In this document: piece after piece, positions 4,515 through 11,243 of the stretch
Layout of the letters: every line of letters begins with the position of its first letter
How positions within the stretch are numbered: position 1 is the stretch's first letter
Assembly: GCA_036653075.1 (NCBI GenBank)
Contig: JAVVUQ010000052.1
Coordinates: forward strand, 1-11,243
Source of the DNA: JAVVUQ01 sp036653075
Lineage (GTDB): Bacteria; Bacillota; Clostridia; Christensenellales; CAG-314
Direction: 5' to 3'
Length of the DNA: 11,243 nt
Notes under the pieces: generated by a model
What the model was told of the DNA's origin: nothing
Databases searched by the model: none
Seen by the model: the letters and a program-made list of their open reading frames with translations, nothing else
Program-made: the position numbers and the translations under genes

Positions 4515-7500
4515 ATGAACGATATTTTGAATAAGCGCATAGCAATTTTATTTGTAGCGGTTTTGTGCGTGTTTGCTGTAATGGTAACAATTTGTTCGCC
4601 GTATGGGGTAGGTTTTGCCTCAGCGGACTTTTTTGTTATTGAAAGTTCTAATTTTGATGGTAGCGGAACAGATAATGATCCGTATAAAATTAAAAGCAAA
4701 GAAGATATGGAAAAATTATCATCTTATGTTGGTGATGTTGAAAAAAGGAGCGCTTATGCGGATAAGAGTTATATTTTAACAGCTGATATTGATATGGGTG
4801 GCGTATATAATCCTGATTCTATGGAGAGTGGCGGTTGGAGCGGAGTTTCGTTTTTACCAATAGGATGGAATGAAGCGAACTGCTTTAAAGGCAAATTCGA
4901 TGGTAATGGATTTGAAATACGTAATATATATATATCTAACGCAAAGTCATACTGTGGTGTTTTTGGATGGTGTCAAGGCGCAACTATAAAAAATGTATGC
5001 GTATCAAGCGGATTTATATCTGGTTTACAATATGTTGGCGCAATAGCTGGCGCATTGTATGGCGGAAGCGTTGTTGAAAGCAGCTGTAATAAAGCAATTG
5101 TAAACGCTACGGGTAGCTATGCAGGCGGCATAACTGGATTTGTTGATGGAACGGATAATGGTTTGAAATCAATTGTTCGAAACTGTTATAACGCTGGTAT
5201 GGTAGCTTGTTCTAAAGCGGTTATTGTAGGTGGAATAGTAGGCGGAAACGATGGCGAAGTTACTGAATGTTACAATATTGGCGGAGTTAGCGCATCAAGT
5301 ACGCACGGCGCAATAGTAGGTAAGAATTATTTTAATAGAACGACTAAAGTTATCGTTAGAAATACGTATTATAATAAAGACACATTAATAATTACGGCAG
5401 CGTCTGCTCCTACATCGGCAGTTGGCTATTCAATTAGAACTGAAGAGGACAATAAACTATCGGCGTCAAAAATGGTAACGCTTTACGCTCAAGCTCAACC
5501 GATGGGAATGATGGGATTGACAAGTGAGTTTTGGGTGTTTAATAAACCTGCAAACGATATAGATACAAAGCATTATTATCCGCAATTGAAAGGGCTTAAA
5601 ACCATTCCCGCAATTAGCGTAACGGTATTACCTGGAGTTTATAATGTGGAGTTTAATTTAAACGGATCAAAAAATACTCCTCCAAAAACTCAAAATATAC
5701 GAGATGGCGAGTTTGCCGTTGAACCTACTCGTCCACAACGTAACGGATACAGTTTTTCGCATTGGAGTTTAGATAGAACTAATAAAAATGGCAAATTTAT
5801 CTTTAATACTACACAAATAACGGAAAATATTATATTATACGCTATTTGGGTTTTTAACGATGCTAAGGTAGTTGTTTCTGCGTCTAAAACGGAAGCGGTG
5901 TATGGCGAAGTTATTACCTTAACCGCCAATGTCGAACACGGCGCGTCTAACATAGAATATACTTGGTACAAAACAAACAACAACAACCCGTTGGGAAAAG
6001 ACAAAACTCTTACTATTTCTAATGTGGCGGAAAGCGGCAAGTACTATTGTAGAGTTATAGTAACTGATGAAACTGAATCGGGCAAAAACACTGCGACAGC
6101 TAAAAGTAACGAATTGGACGTTAGAATTTTGCAAGCTATTGATCCAACATACGTCTTGCCTAAAATCACGCCTGTGTTTTATTTTCCTGGCATAACCTTA
6201 AATCATATTACGTTAGATTTAGGTTATAAATGGAGCAATGGCTCAACTGCTTTATATGCGACAACGGATGCAGGGAATAAGTACAATTTTGTTTTTACTC
6301 CTTTAGATACTTCAAATTATAAAACTATAACAGATAAAGCGATTGTAATAGTAAAAAAAGCTAATTATGACAATATTACACATATACCTTTAACCACTAC
6401 ATATAAAGAATGTCTAAAACTTTCAGATTTATCCAATTCATTAAACGGTTGTTTTAGATGGGAAAATACGGAACAATTAGTGTTTGCTGGCAAAGAACAA
6501 CGATTTGACGCTTTGTATAACGCCGACGAAAATAATTACAACGACTTTAAGTTAACTATTATCGTAACGGTAGATCGAGCGCAATCAATTGTGCATCCTT
6601 ATTATAAAGGCAAATTGTATGCGAACGTAGATATGGATTTGGTCGTTTTTGCGCTTAAAGATGGCGATACATCGGGTATTTGCTCTTTAAGAGCGGGGCA
6701 AGTTGCCGTTGTTGGAGTGGAAAGTACATATGATTGGGCATTTACGCCTACGGATAAAGATAATTATTATAACGCTATTGGCAAGGTTAAATTGTTTGTA
6801 TATGCAGTTAATTTAGAAAGCATTATTATTTCGAGCCAACCAACTAAAATGTCCTATTTAGCGTTTGAACAGTTTAACACCGAAGGTATGATTGTTTCAA
6901 AAGTATTCAATAATGGCGTTATTGAACAAACTTTTGATTATCGCATTGAATATGTGAATAATCCTATTGGCGTAAATTGGTTTTTATGCGATAGTCCATC
7001 AATTAACACCGTTTATAGAGATATTAAAATTGTTCTTTCAACAAATATAGAATTTATTGTTATACTTTCTAATATACAAGTTACAAAAGCAAGTTACGTT
7101 CCAGAAGAAGTGGCGCATACGCCTATAAATATACAGTATTTTGATTTGATTATGCTTAACGACTTGCAAAAGAAACTTAAAGAAAATTATTTGTTTTATG
7201 CCGTTAATTCAATTCACGCAGGCGACGGACAAAGTTATAAGGCAAAATATAATAGAGATAAAGCCAACTACTTCGATATTGACGTTATGGTTACGGTAAA
7301 TATCTCTAAAGCGACTTATTCAAATAAAATACATAACACTTTAACTACTACTTACGAGATTGGTTTGACATTATCAAAATTGCAACTTAAAGAAAATTAT
7401 TTTTGGAATGTTCCCAAGCAATTATTAAACGCAGGCGAAAATCAACAATTTCAAGCATATTACAATGCAGATGAGATAAATTATGAAAATTTCCCACTGT

Positions 7501-8597
7501 CTATCACGGTAAACGTCAAAAAAGCGCAGTATATATTAACAAATATTACTTTTGCAAATAAAGAATTTTGTTACGATCGCCAACCACACGATATTAAAAT
7601 AGATGGCGTTTTACCCGACGGAATAAGCGTATCATATGTTGGTAACGGAGCCGTTCGAGCAGGTTTATATACCGTAATAGCAAACTTTGTTATGGATAAA
7701 CCTGAAAATTACGAGTCAGTTAAATCTATGCAGGCAAATATGCTTATTACTAAGAAAAATATAACTGTGGACTTTACCACAGACTTTGACGGAGAATTTA
7801 TCGCAAATAACGAAATTGACATAAATACAATCACCAATGGCGTCTTAGACGATGACAGCGTTACAATAAAAATTCAAATTCTTAAAGATGGTAAAATTGT
7901 CGCAACGGGCGATAACTCAATGTCAATGATTTTTGAAGCGGGTTATTATACAATATGCACATCGTTATATAATAGCGAAAACTATAATCTTATTTCTGTT
8001 ACAGAACGTTACTTTGTTGTCAAAGCCGCCTCAATTGATAGCGAAAACATAGAAGGACAACCACCACAAGTTATTTTAAGCGTCAATAACGGCATTGACC
8101 CCAACGCTACGCTTGTAGTTCAAACTATCGACATTTCTAAAACCGAACACGACATAAACCAAAGCTTAGCAAAAAAATTAGGAAATTACGTCGTAAAACA
8201 AGTGTATGGCATAAAATTAATGGATACATCTTCTCCAACAGAAATTATCTTGAACGGCAAAGCTCAAATGAAAATTCGTATTCCAACTGAATTATCGGAG
8301 ATTGCAAAAAAATTAAAGATTGTATTTGTAAACGAAAATAACGAGATTACCGCAATCGACTCCATCGTAGTAGATAATTATTTAATTTTTGATATTGAAC
8401 ACCTTTCAAACTACGCCATTGTTAGCGAAACAGATAAACCAATAGTTATCGATCCAGAAAAACCGCCAATTGACGATAAACCAATAAAACCAATTATTCC
8501 AACAGCGCCTTCAATTTGGCTCCTTATAGGCATAATTGCTGTAATTTTAATGGGTTGCACGTTGACAACGTGGCTTTTAGCAATTAAAAAAAGATAA
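4515..8597 (+). CDS. Giant secreted, membrane-anchored multidomain surface protein (GLUG, InlB-type, Ig-like and MBG modules)
   Basis: A 1360-residue extracellular protein, probably an adhesin or cell-envelope structural protein; ligand unknown. The N-terminus is a signal peptide: K7-R8, hydrophobic core about 9-26, likely cleavage at ASA-DFF after residue 37. Residues 45-360 form a GLUG-type beta-helix (VGAIAGALYGG, GGITGFVDG, GGIVGGNDGEV). Residues 374-445 are an InlB/Listeria-Bacteroides repeat (NGYSFSHWS, ILYAIW). An Ig-like domain follows at 448-538. Related beta modules of about 72 residues lie at 541-615, 616-689, 690-764, 859-933 and 934-1004, with recurring LTTTY, YNADExNY and V-K-K-A endings. 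A Big_3-like Ig domain sits at 766-858 and an MBG-type domain at 1005-1081. A C-terminal domain at about 1184-1303 ends HLSNYAIV. Then come a Pro-rich linker (1307-1330), one membrane helix (1333-1356) and the tail IKKR. There is no LPXTG motif, so anchoring is by the helix. It is transcribed from its own promoter. Domain names are pattern-based judgements. Confidence 0.85.
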   Translation: MNDILNKRIAILFVAVLCVFAVMVTICSPYGVGFASADFFVIESSNFDGSGTDNDPYKIKSKEDMEKLSSYVGDVEKRSAYADKSYILTADIDMGGVYNPDSMESGGWSGVSFLPIGWNEANCFKGKFDGNGFEIRNIYISNAKSYCGVFGWCQGATIKNVCVSSGFISGLQYVGAIAGALYGGSVVESSCNKAIVNATGSYAGGITGFVDGTDNGLKSIVRNCYNAGMVACSKAVIVGGIVGGNDGEVTECYNIGGVSASSTHGAIVGKNYFNRTTKVIVRNTYYNKDTLIITAASAPTSAVGYSIRTEEDNKLSASKMVTLYAQAQPMGMMGLTSEFWVFNKPANDIDTKHYYPQLKGLKTIPAISVTVLPGVYNVEFNLNGSKNTPPKTQNIRDGEFAVEPTRPQRNGYSFSHWSLDRTNKNGKFIFNTTQITENIILYAIWVFNDAKVVVSASKTEAVYGEVITLTANVEHGASNIEYTWYKTNNNNPLGKDKTLTISNVAESGKYYCRVIVTDETESGKNTATAKSNELDVRILQAIDPTYVLPKITPVFYFPGITLNHITLDLGYKWSNGSTALYATTDAGNKYNFVFTPLDTSNYKTITDKAIVIVKKANYDNITHIPLTTTYKECLKLSDLSNSLNGCFRWENTEQLVFAGKEQRFDALYNADENNYNDFKLTIIVTVDRAQSIVHPYYKGKLYANVDMDLVVFALKDGDTSGICSLRAGQVAVVGVESTYDWAFTPTDKDNYYNAIGKVKLFVYAVNLESIIISSQPTKMSYLAFEQFNTEGMIVSKVFNNGVIEQTFDYRIEYVNNPIGVNWFLCDSPSINTVYRDIKIVLSTNIEFIVILSNIQVTKASYVPEEVAHTPINIQYFDLIMLNDLQKKLKENYLFYAVNSIHAGDGQSYKAKYNRDKANYFDIDVMVTVNISKATYSNKIHNTLTTTYEIGLTLSKLQLKENYFWNVPKQLLNAGENQQFQAYYNADEINYENFPLSITVNVKKAQYILTNITFANKEFCYDRQPHDIKIDGVLPDGISVSYVGNGAVRAGLYTVIANFVMDKPENYESVKSMQANMLITKKNITVDFTTDFDGEFIANNEIDINTITNGVLDDDSVTIKIQILKDGKIVATGDNSMSMIFEAGYYTICTSLYNSENYNLISVTERYFVVKAASIDSENIEGQPPQVILSVNNGIDPNATLVVQTIDISKTEHDINQSLAKKLGNYVVKQVYGIKLMDTSSPTEIILNGKAQMKIRIPTELSEIAKKLKIVFVNENNEITAIDSIVVDNYLIFDIEHLSNYAIVSETDKPIVIDPEKPPIDDKPIKPIIPTAPSIWLLIGIIAVILMGCTLTTWLLAIKKR

Positions 8598-8613
8598 TCG
8601 TTAAAGATAACGA
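8598..8613. other. Small hairpin after the surface-protein stop codon
   Basis: TCGTTA (8598-8603) and TAACGA (8608-8613) pair around AAGA immediately after the TAA. No U run follows, so it is not a typical intrinsic terminator; read-through into the kinase gene 110 nt downstream is plausible. A TATAAT at 8676-8681 lacks a recognisable -35. Confidence 0.4.
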
Positions 8614-8724
8614 GTGAAATAAATATTATTAATAGTTACTTTCATTAAAATTTAAAATTAAAAGAAAGCAGATAATATAATATATAAATACAAGAACAAA
8701 TAAAAGCAAAACAAGAGGAAAATG

Positions 8725-9282
8725 ATGTTTATTACAATTACAGGCCAACTTGGAAGCGGTAAAAGTACTGTTTGTAGGATATTAAATGAGAAGTATGATT
8801 TTTCTGTGTTTACAACAGGTATAATTTTACGCAATCTTTCTAAAAAACAAGGAATGACAGCTTTAGAGTTTAACGAATATATAACACGTGAAAAAAATAA
8901 CGTTGATGATTTGATAGATAATGAAACTAAACGTATCGCTGAAGAAAAATTGAATGAAAAAGTTGTTTTCGATTCCAGAATGGCTTGGTTTTTTGTACCA
9001 AAAAGTTTAAAAGTTTATTTAAAAGTAGACTCTTATGTCGCTGCTGTCCGTGTTTTTAAAGGTGGGTACAGAATAGGTGAAGAATATGAAACTGTGACCC
9101 AAGCGCAGCAAGCGTTACTTGTTAGGAGCTCTTTTGAACGAGAACGATTTTTAAAATTATATAATGCAGACCTTATAGATATGAAAAACTATGACCTTAT
9201 AATTGATACTACTGATATCTCAGCTGAAAAAGTTGCTGAAAAAATAATTTTAGCATTACAAAATCAAAAGATTAGCGATTGA
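8725..9282 (+). CDS. Cytidylate-kinase-like P-loop nucleotide kinase (archaeal type)
   Basis: A cytosolic P-loop kinase of about 185 residues, most like the short archaeal-type (d)CMP kinases that phosphorylate CMP or dCMP with ATP. Counting from ATG 8725, it shows the Walker A motif GQLGSGKST (7-15), an NMP-binding region with TTGIILRNLSKKQGM, a core strand VVFDSRMAWF in the place where family members have LEGRLAGW, a lid-like helix rich in Arg around SSFERERFLKLYN, and a closing YDLIIDTTDIS strand typical of the family. Bacterial Cmk is usually longer (about 220 residues). The substrate is therefore uncertain, and an AAA_33-type kinase is the alternative. Two adjacent ATGs are possible. GAGG at 8715-8718 is 6 nt before 8725 but only 3 nt before 8722, so I choose 8725. 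The gene ends in TGA. No strong promoter of its own is seen. Confidence 0.75.
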   Translation: MFITITGQLGSGKSTVCRILNEKYDFSVFTTGIILRNLSKKQGMTALEFNEYITREKNNVDDLIDNETKRIAEEKLNEKVVFDSRMAWFFVPKSLKVYLKVDSYVAAVRVFKGGYRIGEEYETVTQAQQALLVRSSFERERFLKLYNADLIDMKNYDLIIDTTDISAEKVAEKIILALQNQKISD

Positions 9283-9295
9283 TTATGGATAGAAG

Positions 9296-9312
9296 ACAAA
9301 TCAATGATTTGT
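9296..9312. other. Short hairpin after the kinase gene
   Basis: ACAAATC (9296-9302) and GATTTGT (9306-9312) pair around AAT, 13 nt past the stop codon. Only scattered T residues follow, so at best this is a weak terminator or an mRNA end-stabilising stem. The 155-nt gap to the STAS gene has a TATAAT at 9343-9348 but no matching -35. Confidence 0.35.
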
Positions 9313-9437
9313 TAGAGATAAAAGTTTTTGAATTAAACCGATTATAATATTGAAAATTGGTATATTTTATCAATAAAAGATAAAGATTTGGTAAATAGGA
9401 AAATAGAACTCTAATACAAAACGGAGGAATATTAGCT

Positions 9438-9740
9438 ATGGAAATGACTTCAAAAATTGAAAACGGTACGATGACTTTGTATGCGATAGGCAATCTTGAT
9501 TCAATAGGAGCGCCATTGTTGCGAGATTATTTGATTCAATATGAAACTGCCGATTTCAAAAAATTGGTGATAGATTTTACTGATGTGCAGAATATATCCA
9601 GCGCAGGACTTAGGGTGTTATTATCAACGCAAAAACAAGAAATTTTGAACAATCGGACAATCGAAATAATAAACATTAACGCTGATATACACGGCATTTT
9701 TAAACTTACGGGATTATGTGAAATTATGAATGTAAAATAA
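9438..9740 (+). CDS. STAS-domain anti-sigma-factor antagonist
   Basis: A 100-residue single STAS domain of the SpoIIAA/RsbV-like anti-sigma-factor antagonist family. Such proteins are cytosolic and release a sigma factor (or another output) by binding a partner kinase, which inactivates them by serine phosphorylation. Visible features are the first-strand GNLDSIGAPLL (18-28), the central LVIDFTDVQNISSAGLRVLL (43-62) and the final helix region IFKLTGLCEIM. Aligning SSAGL with the DSSGL of SpoIIAA makes S55 the likely phosphoacceptor; the usual preceding Asp is Ser. The start is fixed by GGAGG at 9423-9427. No RsbW/SpoIIAB-type kinase, phosphatase or sigma factor lies nearby, so its partners must be encoded elsewhere. 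Confidence 0.88.
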   Translation: MEMTSKIENGTMTLYAIGNLDSIGAPLLRDYLIQYETADFKKLVIDFTDVQNISSAGLRVLLSTQKQEILNNRTIEIININADIHGIFKLTGLCEIMNVK

Positions 9741-9753
9741 ACTTAAATTATTG

Positions 9754-9807
9754 CGTTATCAATAGTTATAATATAAACAAATTGATTTTTATGCTATTGT
9801 GATAACG
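9754..9807. repeat. Imperfect inverted repeat after the STAS gene
   Basis: CGTTATCA (9754-9761) plus ATAG pairs with TGATAACG (9800-9807) preceded by CTAT, with a two-base bulge and a loop of about 28 nt. It starts 14 nt past the STAS stop. It lacks a U run, so it is not a classical terminator; it could be an operator pair or an mRNA 3' structure. The 9741-10056 gap holds no gene; its other contents are the gcvT promoter and leader. Confidence 0.55.
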
Positions 9808-9845
9808 TTATAGAATAGATAATTTTAAATTGCTAATACAAGTAA

Positions 9846-9895
9846 TTGACAAACTTTAATAAGAGAATTACAATAGAAACGTATGCAATTGTAAT
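9846..9895 (+). promoter_or_regulatory. gcvT promoter with an overlapping inverted repeat
   Basis: A perfect -35 TTGACA (9846-9851), 17 nt, and -10 TACAAT (9869-9874) predict a start near 9881. The inverted repeat ATTACAAT (9867-9874) / ATTGTAAT (9888-9895) has one arm on the -10 box and the other just past the start, an arrangement typical of repressor operators. The leader to the gcvT ATG is about 176 nt. Confidence 0.7.
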
Positions 9896-9997
9896 AACAA
9901 AAATATAAAGGAAACGCATATTATTAAGCTAAATTTATAAGCGAGAATAGTATGTTTAATAGAGTAATGTAATAAAAAATCACTTTAATTTATAGTT

Positions 9998-10035
9998 AAA
10001 AACCTTGCTTTTTATTAAGGCAAGGGAATGTTTTT
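9998..10035. terminator. Terminator-like hairpin in the gcvT leader
   Basis: CCTTGC (10003-10008) pairs with GCAAGG (10020-10025), extended by three inner pairs to a 9-bp stem with a 5-nt loop. On the minus strand it is followed directly by five U (10002-9998). On the plus strand a U5 run (10031-10035) begins only five nt after the stem. It sits 19 nt before the gcvT ribosome binding site, so it could attenuate gcvT or block antisense transcription. No minus-strand gene needs it. Confidence 0.5.
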
Positions 10036-10056
10036 ATTTGAATAAGGAGAAACGAT

Positions 10057-11127
10057 ATGGAAATCAAAAAGACACCGTTATATGAAAACCATATTAAACA
10101 CGGTGGAAAAGTTGTAGAATTTGCTGGTTATTATTTGCCAATTCAATATGAAGCTGGAATAGTTGCCGAACATAAAGCTGTTAGAACCAATGTTGGAATG
10201 TTTGACGTTTCGCATATGGGCGAGTTTATTATTGAAGGTTTAGACGCTACAAAATGCGTAAACAACCTAATAAGCAATGATATTACAGTTATGTCGAATG
10301 GACAGGTCAAATACACTTTGATGCTCAATGATAATGGCGCAATTGTGGACGATTTGCTTGTTTATAAAATGAGCGATGAAAAGTATTTTCTCGTTGTAAA
10401 CGCAAGCAATTGCGATAAAGATGCGCTTTGGATTGAAAAACATATGATAGGCGAAAGCGTATTTAAAAATATAGCGGAAAAAGTTGGACAAATTGCTTTA
10501 CAAGGCAGAAATGCTGAAAATGTTTTAAAGAAATTGACAGACACAATTCCTGAGAAATATTACACATTCGTAACGGGCAAAATCGGAACAATTGACGCGC
10601 TTGTATCCAGAACAGGATATACAGGCGAAGATGGTTTTGAAATATACACAAAAACTGAAGATATTGCTGAAATTTTTGAAGCCGTAATTGATGCTGGAAA
10701 AGAATATGATTTGCAATTATGCGGATTGGGTTGCAGAGATACTTTGAGATTTGAAGCTTGCCTACCACTATATGGACACGAACTAAGCGAAGAATATCGC
10801 GCTAACGAAGTTGCGTTGGGTATGTTTGTTAAAATGGATAAAGAAACCTTTATTGGAAAACAAGCGCTGCTTGATAATGTAGCTAAATTTAAAAGAAAAG
10901 GCGTTAAACTTATAGACAGAGGCATCGCTCGTGAAGGTTGCAAAGTGTTTAGCGGCGATAGAGAAATCGGGTTTGTTACAACAGGTACTCAGTCACCTAC
11001 CTTAAACGCTGCAATAGCTATGGTTAGAATAGAAAAAGATTTTGACGGAACTGAAGTTGAAATCGAAGTTAGAGGCAAAAAATTAAAAGCTGAAGTCGTT
11101 AAAATGCCTTTTTATAAAAGAGCGTAA
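10057..11127 (+). CDS. gcvT: Aminomethyltransferase, glycine cleavage system T protein
   Basis: GcvT takes the aminomethyl group carried on lipoyl-GcvH and transfers the methylene to tetrahydrofolate, releasing ammonia; it acts in the cytosol in glycine catabolism and one-carbon supply. The 356-residue length is complete for the family. Diagnostic stretches are TPLYENHIKHGGKVVEFAGY (6-25), GMFDVSHMGE (47-56), GAIVDDLLVYK (94-104) containing the conserved catalytic Asp (D98 or D99), SRTGYTGEDGFEIY (184-197), CRDTLRFEACLPLYGHEL (226-243) and TGTQSPTLN (309-317). AAGGAGA at 10044-10050 fixes the start. It has its own promoter and a long leader. No gcvH or gcvP follows in the 116 nt left in the window, so either the operon resumes beyond the repeat array or the other subunits are elsewhere. 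Confidence 0.96.
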   Translation: MEIKKTPLYENHIKHGGKVVEFAGYYLPIQYEAGIVAEHKAVRTNVGMFDVSHMGEFIIEGLDATKCVNNLISNDITVMSNGQVKYTLMLNDNGAIVDDLLVYKMSDEKYFLVVNASNCDKDALWIEKHMIGESVFKNIAEKVGQIALQGRNAENVLKKLTDTIPEKYYTFVTGKIGTIDALVSRTGYTGEDGFEIYTKTEDIAEIFEAVIDAGKEYDLQLCGLGCRDTLRFEACLPLYGHELSEEYRANEVALGMFVKMDKETFIGKQALLDNVAKFKRKGVKLIDRGIAREGCKVFSGDREIGFVTTGTQSPTLNAAIAMVRIEKDFDGTEVEIEVRGKKLKAEVVKMPFYKRA

Positions 11128-11160
11128 AAAATAGTAATTTTTGTTAAATTATGACTAATA

Positions 11161-11243
11161 TTACAAATAATAATAAAGTATTAAATAATATCAAAGGACA
11201 TTAAATAACAATAAATTATATTAAATAATGATAAATTATATTA
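11161..11243. repeat. Tandem array of 20-bp units, cut by the window end
   Basis: Units beginning TTAAATAA start at 11181, 11201 and 11221. The last two are near identical (both end ATAAATTATA) and a further copy begins at 11241. The copy at 11181 and the stretch at 11161 are degenerate. The exact 20-bp period continues off the window. It lies directly downstream of gcvT, where gcvH might otherwise be expected. Confidence 0.8.

Noticed and set aside
4515..8597. LPXTG sortase substrate
   Set aside because: No LPXTG or close variant occurs before the C-terminal helix.
9272..9493. Reverse open frame of 73 codons
   Set aside because: Overlaps the end of the kinase gene and the start of the STAS gene, with no ribosome binding site or recognisable product.
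9741..10056. Glycine riboswitch ahead of gcvT
   Set aside because: I could not find the conserved glycine-aptamer core strings, and the region is too AT-rich to form the paired aptamers.
1..11243. Mycoplasma-type code with TGA as Trp
   Set aside because: TGA ends the kinase gene at a sensible length and all tryptophans in the family-conserved positions are TGG.

Overview
The window looks like a chromosomal segment of an AT-rich, low-GC bacterium, most probably an uncultured Bacillota (Clostridia-like) lineage. The evidence is strong AGGAGG-type ribosome binding sites, consensus sigma-A promoters (TTGACA, 17-18 nt, TATAAT-like), tRNA genes with encoded CCA, and the standard genetic code (TGA ends the kinase gene and Trp is TGG). 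A MepA-like MATE pump and a giant GLUG/InlB-repeat/MBG surface protein also fit that group. This lineage call is inference. One 10-N assembly gap lies inside the first protein gene.

Layout. Positions 1-1800 hold three reverse-strand tRNA genes: Ala-TGC (cut by the window edge), Pro-CGG and Gln-CTG. They are transcribed separately; Pro and Gln have their own intrinsic terminators, and strong promoters are visible for Ala, Pro and (with a long leader) Gln. Between Pro and Gln sits a forward gene for a cyclodeaminase/cyclohydrolase-family folate enzyme (1004-1630). Positions 1799-2927 are about 1.1 kb without a convincing gene but rich in tandem repeats, palindromes and a consensus reverse promoter. 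Then come a MATE efflux transporter (2928-4322), a 1360-residue secreted and membrane-anchored surface protein (4515-8597), an archaeal-type cytidylate-kinase-like P-loop kinase (8725-9282), a STAS-domain anti-sigma-factor antagonist (9438-9740), and the glycine cleavage T protein gcvT (10057-11127). The window closes in another tandem repeat array.

All protein genes are on the plus strand and all tRNAs on the minus strand. The protein genes do not form one functional operon: most have their own promoter and leader. The folate enzyme and GcvT both work in tetrahydrofolate one-carbon metabolism but are 9 kb apart. I see no defence system, CRISPR array, transposase or phage gene.

The most interesting material is non-coding. 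Several unrelated intergenic regions carry short tandem arrays, three of them with a 20-22 bp period. A possible H-type pseudoknot could mask the ribosome binding site of the surface-protein gene. The gcvT promoter is overlaid by an inverted repeat and followed by a long leader with a terminator-like hairpin. The tRNA-Gln 3' end is echoed as a 12-bp inverted copy just beyond its terminator.
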